9,360 nt of DNA from Methanobacterium sp. (GCA_028700095.1 JAQVTJ010000062.1:1-9360), one strand, 5' to 3'. Positions 1 through 8,734 are shown, counted from the first letter of the stretch. The notes: a model not told the origin generated them from the sequence alone. Made by a program: numbers and translations.

Positions 1-42
1 AAAAATTTCTTATATTTCAGAGATAGTAGAGAAAATTTTTAG
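1..42 (+). CDS. possible 3' end of an upstream gene (very short partial)
   Basis: The first bases may be the tail of a gene that starts outside the window. Frame 1 is open from base 1 to a TAG at 40-42 and would end in NFLYFRDSRENF. Frame 2 is also open, to a TAA at 53-55. Too little sequence is left to identify a product or to choose the frame. A stop about 20 bases before the pcc1 start would fit an operon, and in archaea pcc1 often sits among translation and ribosome-biogenesis genes. A Brix-domain protein would be one possibility, but this is only a guess from context. Confidence 0.25.
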   Translation, partial: KNFLYFRDSRENF

Positions 43-61
43 GGTTTTAGGATAAGATATA

Positions 62-289
62 ATGAAGATCAAAGCCATTATTAAATTCAAATACAAAAAT
101 GAAGACATTACAGAAATTATCTATCAATCTCTTAAACCAGATAATATAGGATATATAGATTCTACAGTTAAGGATAATAATTTTATCTGTGGTTTAAATG
201 GTGATTCAATAGGTACAATTCTTGCAACAGCTGATGATCTAGTTTTCTGTGAAACCATTATTGAAAAGGTTTCTGAATTAATAAAATAA
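62..289 (+). CDS. pcc1: KEOPS complex subunit Pcc1 family protein
   Basis: Small protein of 75 residues, the normal size for archaeal Pcc1. In this family Pcc1 forms a dimer that holds Kae1 within the KEOPS complex, which makes the threonylcarbamoyl group at A37 of ANN-decoding tRNAs in the cytoplasm. The sequence fits: an N-terminal strand (KAIIKFKY), a central SLKPDN segment typical of the family, a second strand (FICGLNGDSIGTILATADD) and a final helix (IEKVSELIK). The ATG at 62 is preceded by a weak AGGAT at about 49-53, eight bases upstream. No other KEOPS gene is visible here. The family call rests on the overall pattern, since Pcc1 has no catalytic residues. Confidence 0.8.
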   Translation: MKIKAIIKFKYKNEDITEIIYQSLKPDNIGYIDSTVKDNNFICGLNGDSIGTILATADDLVFCETIIEKVSELIK

Positions 290-319
290 ATATTAATATT
301 TAAAAAAAAAATTATTTTA

Positions 320-362
320 GTAGATTTAAATCTCCCCCATAAAAGATAAAAGATTTTTTTTT
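320..362 (+). terminator. palindrome plus T9 tract, probable pcc1 terminator
   Basis: A 12-base perfect palindrome AGATTTAAATCT lies at 322-333 and a run of nine T at 354-362, both downstream of the pcc1 stop and before the convergent FKBP gene. Archaeal transcription commonly stops at T tracts, with or without a hairpin. Read on the minus strand, the same palindrome is followed by a T9 tract (complement of the A run at 302-310), so it could work in both directions. The 14-mer GTAGATTTAAATCT at 320-333 recurs inside the mvh terminator palindrome. Confidence 0.45.
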
Positions 363-378
363 GGGATTGAGAAATTAT

Positions 379-396
379 AAAAAAAAGAAGAAAAAA
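379..396 (-). terminator. T-rich terminator of the FKBP transcription unit
   Basis: On the minus strand, shortly after the TAG stop of the FKBP gene (419-421), come T6 (396-391), CTTC, then T8 (386-379). Closely spaced T tracts without a required hairpin are the usual archaeal intrinsic terminator. It lies in the convergent region shared with pcc1. Confidence 0.5.
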
Positions 397-418
397 GTAA
401 TATATCTAACATTTTTTC

Positions 419-1276
419 CTATTCTTCAGGTAATACTTCTTCTGCTATTTCTTTAGATTCTGTCTTATCAACAGCTTCTTCTGCAATAACTTCTTCAGAT
501 TCTACTTTAGCAGCAGTATCTTCTTTTACAAGAGCTTCTTCAGCTATTTCTGCTTCTTCTGCTTCTTTTTTTACTTTTTTCTCGAAGACATCAACAAATT
601 CAACCTTTTCAATGTTATCCAGGTTCTCCCAGATATCTCTGGCTATTCTAAACCTTGCAAATGTAATATCCATATAAGGTTTTTTATCGAATTTAGCCAT
701 TTCATCCATTGCTATCTTCACAACTCCATCAATTATTTGTATATCATGTTTTTCAGAGTCAATATTAGGTGCTGTGTAATGGAGTTCTATCATACTTTTA
801 ATTTTCTCAATATCATCATCCATAATCTTAATAACTTTTATATTGTATTCTAGATTTTTTCCTGCAAGTTCATGGTTAAAATCTACTCTAACCCTTCCCC
901 CACTTACACTTCTAATTATTCCTGTTATTCCATCAGATGTAATTGCCATTCCAACTTCAGGTTTCATTCCCTGTTTCCTGAACTCTGCCATAGGTATGAG
1001 TTGTAATAGTTTGGGATCTCTTAATCCAAATCCTTCTTCAGGAGTTATATCTACTTTTTTTTCTTCTACTTCTTTCATACCTATAATTGCTTCATCCAAT
1101 CCCTTTAAAACATGTCCTCCACCAACAACTATTGGTATTGCACCATAATTTTTATTATCTAATTTTATACCTGCTTCTTCCGCCACATTTTCATCGGTTG
1201 TATCAAAGACGTTACCTGTCTCCTGAACCTTTCCTGTATATTCAAGTCTTATAAAATCTCCTTCTTTCACTGCCAT
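419..1276 (-). CDS. long-type FKBP peptidyl-prolyl cis-trans isomerase (SlyD-like) with acidic tail
   Basis: A 285-residue FKBP that would catalyse proline cis-trans isomerisation and act as a folding helper in the cytoplasm. Residues 1-85 form the first FKBP half (DFIRLEYTGKV, FDTT, IPIVVGGGHVLKGLDEAIIGM). Residues about 86-130 are the inserted flap/chaperone domain found in SlyD-type proteins. Residues 131-151 (VDFNHELAGKNLEYNIKV) complete the FKBP fold with the SlyD-type NHELAGK signature. Residues about 152-235 are a further domain common in archaeal long FKBPs. The last 50 residues are a low-complexity tail rich in Glu, Ala and Lys, with IAEE repeated three times (244-247, 264-267, 277-280). 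The start overlaps the end of the upstream nucleotidyltransferase gene by 10 nt, implying translational coupling. There is no histidine-rich metal-binding tail as in bacterial SlyD, so a nickel role is not supported. Confidence 0.9.
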   Translation of the reverse strand: MAVKEGDFIRLEYTGKVQETGNVFDTTDENVAEEAGIKLDNKNYGAIPIVVGGGHVLKGLDEAIIGMKEVEEKKVDITPEEGFGLRDPKLLQLIPMAEFRKQGMKPEVGMAITSDGITGIIRSVSGGRVRVDFNHELAGKNLEYNIKVIKIMDDDIEKIKSMIELHYTAPNIDSEKHDIQIIDGVVKIAMDEMAKFDKKPYMDITFARFRIARDIWENLDNIEKVEFVDVFEKKVKKEAEEAEIAEEALVKEDTAAKVESEEVIAEEAVDKTESKEIAEEVLPEE

Positions 1277-2364
1277 ATCTCTAGCCTCCTGTGTGGTATT
1301 CTTTTTTGAAATTCATTTAGAACTTCTTTATTTTTATATTTCAATATACGTATAACAGATGGGTATCTGTCTATATAGTTATGTATACCTTCCTTAAAAA
1401 TACCCGCCTCAATTGATGATATAACCCTATTTTTAAAGTGTCTGCTAAAACCTTGAGAAATAGATTTCTCAACATCAGAAATACATTTAAAGGGCCTGTT
1501 CTTTGTTAAAGCTTCTGCTGTGATACTATCAACCAATGGAAGGGATTTAAGTTCATGTATACTGCTATTATTCACTCTTTCAAGTATTCCATTAACATCA
1601 CGTAATTTGTCTAAAGGCGCATGTCCAATATCAATTTCTCTACTTAGAATTTCAATTGTTTCACAAGGTAACATATCCCCAACAGACCCTATATCTCCTA
1701 AAAAAACTGCTTCCCTTATTTTAGTACCACTAATACCTTCAACACGTTTTACAAATATAAATTTATTATTAAAATTAAAACCAATTTTTTTCAATGACTT
1801 TGATAATGAAACTATTACATAGTTATCTTCATCTAATTTTCCATTGAGTAACACTTCCTTTGTAACCATATCAACTATTTTATATGGTTTTGGTGTTATA
1901 CCATTTCCAATTTTTATTCTTTGAAGTATCTTTTCATAGCCTGGAAATGGCCTGTAACCACGGGGAATATAATCTGCATCAAGAGCTTTAAAAGTTTTTG
2001 CAAGACATAATGAATACTGACCTGAACCCATTATTCCCATGGGAGGTCCTTCAACTACAATATCTGCACCTGCTGCTATTGCAGTTTCTGCACGTGCTTC
2101 ACGTGTCATAATATATGGAAGACCCCTGCCACTTCTCTCCAATGGTCCAGGTACAATTGCAACAAATAAACCATTTGGTATCTGGTTTTTTGCTTGTAAC
2201 ATACAAAATTTATGGCCCATATGTAATGGAGAGTATTCTGTAAAATCTGCAATTATCTTCACATCACTTTTACAAGATCCGTAAATTGGCTTAGTTTTAA
2301 TATCATTATTTAACAGTTTCCTATCTCTCTCCAATATTTTCTGAACAAATGTTTTACCTTCCAA
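1267..2364 (-). CDS. HIGH-type nucleotidyltransferase, TmcAL/YlbM-like
   Basis: A 365-residue protein with a HIGH-superfamily nucleotidyltransferase core. It shows H48-M-G-H51 in the context DFTEYSPLHMGH, a phosphate-binding region (AIVPGPLERSGRG, 69-81), the AGADIVVEGPP segment (98-108) and a second catalytic motif ISGTKIR (211-217). The order EYsPlHmGH / vPGplerSGRG / AGADIVvEgPP closely parallels bacterial TmcAL (YlbM, DUF795), which adenylates acetate to acetylate C34 of elongator tRNA-Met. Whether the archaeal protein has the same substrate is inference. The C-terminal part (about 270-330, with LPLVDSITAEALTK) resembles a helix-hairpin-helix nucleic-acid-binding region. The start is TTG at 2364-2362: an in-frame TAA lies three codons upstream, a GGAG site (complement of 2374-2377) sits nine bases upstream, and the next Met would cut into the HIGH motif. 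It overlaps the FKBP gene by 10 nt. Confidence 0.75.
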   Translation of the reverse strand: MEGKTFVQKILERDRKLLNNDIKTKPIYGSCKSDVKIIADFTEYSPLHMGHKFCMLQAKNQIPNGLFVAIVPGPLERSGRGLPYIMTREARAETAIAAGADIVVEGPPMGIMGSGQYSLCLAKTFKALDADYIPRGYRPFPGYEKILQRIKIGNGITPKPYKIVDMVTKEVLLNGKLDEDNYVIVSLSKSLKKIGFNFNNKFIFVKRVEGISGTKIREAVFLGDIGSVGDMLPCETIEILSREIDIGHAPLDKLRDVNGILERVNNSSIHELKSLPLVDSITAEALTKNRPFKCISDVEKSISQGFSRHFKNRVISSIEAGIFKEGIHNYIDRYPSVIRILKYKNKEVLNEFQKRIPHRRLEIWQ

Positions 2365-2494
2365 ATTAAATTACTCCAGTTACTTTTTGTTATGTATAAT
2401 AATATGTTTCTATCATAATAATGGTTCAGTGGATAAGATAAAAAAATATATAATATATAAATATATGATTATTTTTTTGGGGTGTAAAAAAAAA
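2365..2494. promoter_or_regulatory. divergent promoter region, nucleotidyltransferase-FKBP unit and pyrC
   Basis: About 130 bases separate the TTG start of the nucleotidyltransferase from the probable start of pyrC. The stretch 2446-2466 is a run of TATA-like sequence suited to a pyrC promoter, giving only a short leader. On the minus strand, TATTATTATACATA (complement of about 2392-2405) is a candidate box for the opposite gene, but the spacing is tight. No operator repeat was recognised. Confidence 0.4.
2479..2484 (+). promoter_or_regulatory. ribosome-binding site deciding the pyrC start
   Basis: GGGGTG ends ten bases before the ATG at 2495 and resembles the archaeal GGAGGTG. It supports ATG 2495 over the upstream in-frame ATG at 2387, which would add 36 residues of AT-driven, non-conserved sequence (YIIYKYMIIF and similar) ahead of the dihydroorotase fold and would run through the promoter region. 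Confidence 0.6.
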
Positions 2495-3787
2495 ATGATT
2501 GATCTCTGTCTTTTAAATTGTAAAATTGTTGGAAACAATGAATATTCAATAGGAATTAATAATGGTAAAATTATTTCCATTAAAAGAAACACTATCCAAG
2601 CAGAAAAAACTATTGATATAAAAGGTAAAATAGTTTTACCTGGGCTGATTGATGCACATGTCCATATGAGAGACCCGGGTTTTACCTATAAAGAAGATTT
2701 TAGTTCTGGAACTGCAGCTGCTGCAGCAGGTGGTTTTACAACAGTTCTGGATATGCCTAATACAAAACCCCAAACAAACACTGTAAAAACATTTAAAAAC
2801 AAGATTAGAATTGGTGAAAATAAATGTTTGGTTGATTTTGGTTTACATGCAGGTGCAGATAATCCAGAACAGATAAAAAAACTTGCACCACTAAAACCAT
2901 CTTCATTTAAAATTTTTATGGATCTATTTGATGATAATTTTTTAATGAATATATTCAATATACTATCAAATTTAGAAAAAATTAATGATAATAAAACAGT
3001 TATTTCATTACATGCTGAAGATAAGGAAATTGTAAATCAATATACAAATATAATGAAATCTAAAAATTCAGATCCAATTGCATATGTAAATGCAAGACCC
3101 GCATTAGCTGAAGAAGTTGCAGTTTCTAAAGCTATAGAGATAGCTAAAAAATTGGATTTAAATATACATATATGTCATGTAAGTACTAAAAAATCTTTGA
3201 ACTTAATAAAAAAAGCAAAACTAGATGGATATAATATTACATCAGAAGTTACACCACATCACCTGTTTTTAGATTCAAGCTACTTTGAAAAATTTGGAAC
3301 TTTTACAAAAACAAATCCACCACTTAGAACTAAATTATCCAAGATCAATATAATGGATATTTATAAAACAGATATTATTGGAACAGACCATGCACCCCAT
3401 ACAATTACAGAGAAGGAGAAAAATATTTGGGATGCACCACCAGGTATTCCGGGACTTGAAACTATTCTTCCACTGCTTTTAACCGAAATAAATAGGGGAA
3501 ACTTTACATTTAATGAAATATTAAGACTTCTTTGTAAAAACCCAGCACATATATTTAATATTAAAAATAAAGGTTTTATACAAGAAGGTATGGATGCTGA
3601 TTTTGTTATTGTTGACATGAAAAAGGAAGGAATTATAAACCCTGAAAAATTCCATTCAAAGGCCCATTACTCTCCCTTTGACGGATTTAAAGTTAAAGGC
3701 ATGCCAATTATGACGATTTTAAGAGGGAATATTGTTATGGATCAAGGTAAAATATTAGAAGACCATGGTAAATATGTCTACTGTTGA
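2495..3787 (+). CDS. pyrC: dihydroorotase
   Basis: Cytoplasmic amidohydrolase that interconverts N-carbamoyl-L-aspartate and dihydroorotate, the third step of pyrimidine synthesis. From the ATG at 2495 the protein has 430 residues, the usual size for this class. Zinc-site motifs are all present: H55 and H57 in DAHVHMRDPG, H173 in SLHAED, H228 in ICHVS and D298 in GTDHAPH. K139 in SFKIFM is the candidate carboxylated lysine. The substrate-binding DMPNTKP (86-92) and PPGIPGLET (315-323) are also intact, which favours dihydroorotase over hydantoinase or allantoinase. The gene stands alone, divergent from the nucleotidyltransferase and followed by the small CooT-like gene. Its codons are visibly more AT-rich than those of the mvh genes. 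An extended version starting at 2387 is possible but unlikely. Confidence 0.93.
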   Translation: MIDLCLLNCKIVGNNEYSIGINNGKIISIKRNTIQAEKTIDIKGKIVLPGLIDAHVHMRDPGFTYKEDFSSGTAAAAAGGFTTVLDMPNTKPQTNTVKTFKNKIRIGENKCLVDFGLHAGADNPEQIKKLAPLKPSSFKIFMDLFDDNFLMNIFNILSNLEKINDNKTVISLHAEDKEIVNQYTNIMKSKNSDPIAYVNARPALAEEVAVSKAIEIAKKLDLNIHICHVSTKKSLNLIKKAKLDGYNITSEVTPHHLFLDSSYFEKFGTFTKTNPPLRTKLSKINIMDIYKTDIIGTDHAPHTITEKEKNIWDAPPGIPGLETILPLLLTEINRGNFTFNEILRLLCKNPAHIFNIKNKGFIQEGMDADFVIVDMKKEGIINPEKFHSKAHYSPFDGFKVKGMPIMTILRGNIVMDQGKILEDHGKYVYC

Positions 3788-3863
3788 AAATTTATTCTAC
3801 TCCAGAAACCTATTTTTAGATCCAACAAAAAAAAAATATTGAACCACATTTTAAAACATATTT

Positions 3864-3903
3864 AACTATATAATAAATTTAGGCTAATTTAATATAAATA
3901 TAA
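3864..3903 (+). promoter_or_regulatory. candidate TATA boxes of the CooT-like gene
   Basis: Two TATA-like stretches precede the small gene: ACTATATAATAAA at about 3865-3877 and AATATAAATATAAG at about 3891-3904. With a start point about 25 bases downstream, leaders of roughly 65 or 38 bases would result. In such AT-rich sequence neither can be chosen. The second overlaps the left arm of an inverted repeat (3897-3911 with 3939-3952). Confidence 0.3.
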
Positions 3904-3952
3904 GAAATATTAAAACATTAAAAAAAAAAGTATGTGGAAATATTCTTATATT
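3897..3952 (+). repeat. inverted repeat in front of the CooT-like gene
   Basis: AATATAAGAAATATT (3897-3911) can pair with AATATTCTTATATT (3939-3952): fourteen pairs with one bulged A, around a 27-base loop. The right arm ends three bases before the GAGGTG ribosome-binding site. It could be an operator overlapping the promoter or a leader hairpin. Almost all pairs are A-T, so it may also be a chance product of the base composition. Confidence 0.35.
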
Positions 3953-3954
3953 TT

Positions 3955-3960
3955 GAGGTG
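3955..3960 (+). promoter_or_regulatory. strong ribosome-binding site of the CooT-like gene
   Basis: GAGGTG followed by A (3955-3961) is complementary to the 3' end of archaeal 16S rRNA and lies four bases before the ATG at 3965. It is important evidence that this 59-codon reading frame is a real gene. Confidence 0.8.
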
Positions 3961-3964
3961 AAAA

Positions 3965-4144
3965 ATGTGTGAATCAACAGTATATTCAACAGATGAAAAT
4001 ATTATAATGGAAGATGTGCTTAATATTAAAATTCATGAAGATAAAATACACTTAACAGATATACTAGGTATGAAAAAAGAATTAACAGGCACTATTGTTG
4101 AGATTTACTTGGATAAACATGGAATATATATAAAAATTAAATAA
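3965..4144 (+). CDS. CooT-like small nickel-binding protein
   Basis: A 59-residue protein beginning MCESTVYSTDENIIMEDVL, followed by KIHLTDILGMKKELTGTIVEI and ending GIYIKIK. The invariant second-position cysteine, the following short strand (VY), the MEDVL turn, the LTDILG segment and the beta-rich rest fit the CooT family (PF10133, once labelled a predicted RNA-binding family). In Rhodospirillum rubrum, CooT is a small dimeric protein that binds one Ni(II) through Cys2 and helps mature the nickel enzyme CO dehydrogenase. Methanogens have several nickel enzymes ([NiFe] hydrogenases, methyl-CoM reductase F430, CODH/ACS), so the client cannot be named. The next gene downstream, in the opposite direction, is the mvh [NiFe] hydrogenase operon. 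A strong GAGGTG site precedes the ATG, and a hairpin with a T tract follows the stop. The family call is by motif, and nickel binding here is inference. Confidence 0.8.
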   Translation: MCESTVYSTDENIIMEDVLNIKIHEDKIHLTDILGMKKELTGTIVEIYLDKHGIYIKIK

Positions 4145-4183
4145 TACCTTCTTAAAATAAAAATTTAATACAACTCTTTTTTT

Positions 4184-4208
4184 AAAAAAATAGCATACTA
4201 TTTTTTTT
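4184..4208 (+). terminator. hairpin terminator of the CooT-like gene
   Basis: AAAAAAATAG (4184-4193), loop CATA, CTATTTTTTT (4198-4207) forms a perfect ten-pair stem and ends in a run of eight T. It lies 39 bases after the stop codon and is preceded by another T7 (4177-4183). It probably ends transcription from the + strand before it runs into the convergent mvh operon. Confidence 0.6.
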
Positions 4209-4254
4209 CTGTGGATAATATTTGTTCTTCTAAGTTAAATAAAAAAAATGGTTT

Positions 4255-4295
4255 AAAAAAAAAATTGGGGTTTATGGTAGATTTAAATCTACCAT
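4255..4295 (-). terminator. mvh operon terminator: 22-base palindrome plus T10
   Basis: A perfect 22-base palindrome at 4274-4295 (half-site ATGGTAGATTT) lies 15 bases after the mvhB stop. On the minus strand it is followed by AAACCCCAA and then ten T (complement of the A run 4255-4264). Outer bases GGTTT (4269-4273) and AAACC (4300-4304) could lengthen the stem across a small internal loop. This is a classic stem plus T tract, and the only strong one downstream of mvhDGAB. Confidence 0.75.
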
Positions 4296-4310
4296 TTTAA
4301 AACCTTACTT

Positions 4311-5549
<1,239 letters not shown>

Positions 5550-5566
5550 TTTTTCACCTTGCGGGT

Positions 5567-6979
<1,413 letters not shown>

Positions 6980-7909
6980 TTATTTTTCCTCCTTTCGCAT
7001 TTTCATTGGTATTAATGCAGCTGGGAGCGTGTATGTGTAGAATGTTCCAACAATATCATCTAATTGATTAGCTACTTCTTCAGGGTCAACTGTTTTATCA
7101 TGATCAATACCAAAGTCTGATCCTATAGCACTTATCATTTTTGCACCTTGATCAGTTACTTTTGTTGTTGGTCCGTAGCATCCTCTGCATGGTATGTCTA
7201 TTGATGGACATTCTGCTCCACATATAGATGTTGTTGATGGTCCCATACATATAAGTCCCTGTGGTACTAGACACATTTCTTTTTCTGGTCTTCCAAGTTC
7301 AAACTGTCTGACAATTTTATCCATTGCCATTCCTTCTGGTGGTTTTTCTCTTGGACATACTTCACATAGGTTTGTTGTTGGTAGGTTTACTGGTTCACCT
7401 GTTAAAAGAGCAACAAGTGCTTCTGCAAGAACATCAGATCTTGTTGGGCAGCCAGGTATTGCCAGATCAACATCTATTGCATCTGAAAGTGGTCTTACCC
7501 TGCTTTCAAGGTGTGGAATATCTTCATGAGGTATTAAACCTTCTTCATTGTAAGTACTAGGGGAATTTATGTAAGCTTCTTCTGTGAGCTCTTCTACTGT
7601 ATGTAAGTTTCCAAGTCCAGGTATTCCACCATATACCGCACAAACACCGTATGCTATGACGAATTTAGCTTTTTTCCTTAGCATTTCGGCAAGTTCACGG
7701 TTTTCATTGTTACGGATTCCACCTTCTATTATTATAACATCCAGATCATCTGGAACTTCATCGTATTTAACGTCCATTAGTACAGGCATGAATTCAATAT
7801 CTGCCAGACCCATCACATCAATTATTGCTTCATGTATATCTGCAATGGAAAGGTGACAGCCGGAACATCCAGCCAACCACATGGTCGCTATTTTAGCTTT
7901 TTCTGCCAT
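6980..7909 (-). CDS. mvhG: F420-non-reducing [NiFe] hydrogenase small subunit MvhG
   Basis: Electron-transfer subunit of 309 residues that carries electrons from MvhA to MvhD. The proximal cluster ligands are C15 and C18 in GCSGCH, C90 in AYGVCAVYGG and C154 in PGCP. Eight further cysteines (182, 185, 213, 221, 230, 234, 241, 244), including CEVCP, ICGAECPS and PCRGCYGP, can ligate the medial and distal clusters, so three [4Fe-4S] clusters are expected. There is no twin-arginine signal, which agrees with a cytoplasmic hydrogenase. GGAGGAGTGA precedes the ATG. The gene lies 18 bases after mvhD and abuts mvhA. Confidence 0.96.
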   Translation of the reverse strand: MAEKAKIATMWLAGCSGCHLSIADIHEAIIDVMGLADIEFMPVLMDVKYDEVPDDLDVIIIEGGIRNNENRELAEMLRKKAKFVIAYGVCAVYGGIPGLGNLHTVEELTEEAYINSPSTYNEEGLIPHEDIPHLESRVRPLSDAIDVDLAIPGCPTRSDVLAEALVALLTGEPVNLPTTNLCEVCPREKPPEGMAMDKIVRQFELGRPEKEMCLVPQGLICMGPSTTSICGAECPSIDIPCRGCYGPTTKVTDQGAKMISAIGSDFGIDHDKTVDPEEVANQLDDIVGTFYTYTLPAALIPMKMRKEEK

Positions 7910-7927
7910 ATTATTTCACTCCTCCGC

Positions 7928-8356
7928 TTATGCTTCAACTGATAGTTGTTCCTTGAGTGGGGATTTACCTAATCCCTTTATACGGGTTACCATCATATCA
8001 ACGGTTTTTGCGAATTTTTCTCCTTCTGATGCAGATATCCAGTCATGGTAAATTCTTTCTCTTCCAATTCCCAGGTCTTCTGCTAATTTATAAATTAATC
8101 TCATCCTTCTATCTAATTTATAGTTTCCTGCATCGTAGTGACAATCACCGTGGTGACATCCTGCTACAATAACACCATCTGCTCCCTCACGGAATGCTTT
8201 AAAAACAAACTGTGGTTCTATACGTCCTGAGCACATAACTCTTATTACACGTACGTTTGGAGGATATTGCATCCTTGCAGTACCTGCGGTGTCAGCTCCA
8301 CCATAGGAGCACCAGTTACAACAAAACATAACGATCTTCACATCATCCTCAGCCAT
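7928..8356 (-). CDS. mvhD: MvhD, electron-transfer subunit linking hydrogenase to heterodisulfide reductase
   Basis: First gene of the operon, 142 residues. In this family MvhD holds an iron-sulfur cluster and bridges MvhG to HdrA in the MvhAGD-HdrABC electron-bifurcating complex. Cysteines expected for the family are visible: C12, C13 and C16 in FCCNWCSYGG, C42 in MCSGRIEP, and C67 and C72 in GCHHGDCHY. The ATG (8356-8354) is preceded by AGGAGG seven bases upstream (complement of 8364-8369). The protein is complete and of normal length. No hdr gene is in the window; in many Methanobacteriales hdrA and hdrBC lie elsewhere. Confidence 0.95.
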   Translation of the reverse strand: MAEDDVKIVMFCCNWCSYGGADTAGTARMQYPPNVRVIRVMCSGRIEPQFVFKAFREGADGVIVAGCHHGDCHYDAGNYKLDRRMRLIYKLAEDLGIGRERIYHDWISASEGEKFAKTVDMMVTRIKGLGKSPLKEQLSVEA

Positions 8357-8363
8357 AGAGTTT

Positions 8364-8369
8364 CCTCCT
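8364..8369 (-). promoter_or_regulatory. strong ribosome-binding site of mvhD
   Basis: AGGAGG on the minus strand, seven bases before the mvhD ATG. It is the strongest such site in the window, consistent with high expression of a core energy-metabolism operon. Confidence 0.8.
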
Positions 8370-8372
8370 GAT

Positions 8373-8428
8373 TTATCAATGTACCATCAAAAAATTTCAC
8401 CATCTTTTTTGGTGACTTATTAATGTAC
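8373..8428. repeat. 12-base direct repeats flanking the mvh leader hairpin
   Basis: TTATCAATGTAC (8373-8384) and TTATTAATGTAC (8417-8428) match in 11 of 12 positions and start 44 bases apart, one on each side of the hairpin. The second copy lies within a perfect 12-base palindrome TAATGTACATTA (8421-8432). Paired sites of this kind near a promoter suggest binding of a dimeric regulator. No known operator was recognised. Confidence 0.4.
8389..8415 (-). promoter_or_regulatory. terminator-like hairpin in the mvh leader
   Basis: Read on the minus strand, TCACCA, loop AAAAAGA, TGGTGA (complement of 8415-8397) forms a six-pair stem. It is followed by AA and six T (complement of 8389-8394). It sits about 20 bases before the AGGAGG site of mvhD, inside the probable leader RNA. 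The shape is that of an attenuator or small intrinsic terminator, but it may only be a leader stem. Confidence 0.4.
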
Positions 8429-8448
8429 ATTATATGGATAGCAAAATA

Positions 8449-8497
8449 GTTATTATAAAGGTTACTCCAAAAACAAATCCGAAAGATATATATATAA
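8449..8497 (-). promoter_or_regulatory. candidate mvh promoter TATA boxes
   Basis: Minus-strand TTTATAATA (complement of about 8451-8459) is close to the archaeal TATA consensus. It would start transcription near 8428-8432, at the GTAC palindrome, giving a leader of about 75 bases. A second option is the alternating TATATATATA at 8487-8496, giving a longer leader. The two cannot be separated from sequence alone. Confidence 0.4.
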
Positions 8498-8734
8498 GAA
8501 TATAGGAATAGTTTTTAGAATTATTTAAACAAATTAATATCAATTATTTTTAATATTAATACTTAAAAAAGTTAAATATGCCCTATTTACCCATTATATT
8601 ATATTTAAATATTATTTTTTAATTTAAATTTAACAGAATAGTTTATGGATAAATTTTTTAATAACATCAATTTAGGGTGTTAGATTTTTATGAAAAAATA
8701 AGGAGAGTATAGTTCTTTTTTTATATGTTCCAAG

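Noticed and set aside
843..1148. Proline-rich open frame opposite the FKBP gene
   Set aside because: Antisense to the conserved FKBP core and without supporting signals.
1147..1276. FKBP as a SlyD-type nickel chaperone
   Set aside because: The C-terminal tail is acidic and lacks the histidine/cysteine-rich metal-binding segment, so only the prolyl isomerase role is supported.
2387..2494. 36-residue N-terminal extension of dihydroorotase
   Set aside because: The extension runs through the promoter and TATA region, has no ribosome-binding site and looks like translated AT-rich spacer. ATG 2495 has a GGGGTG site and gives the normal length.
7194..7529. Open frames opposite mvhG, mvhA and mvhD
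   Set aside because: Antisense shadows of well-conserved hydrogenase genes, with no recognisable protein features.
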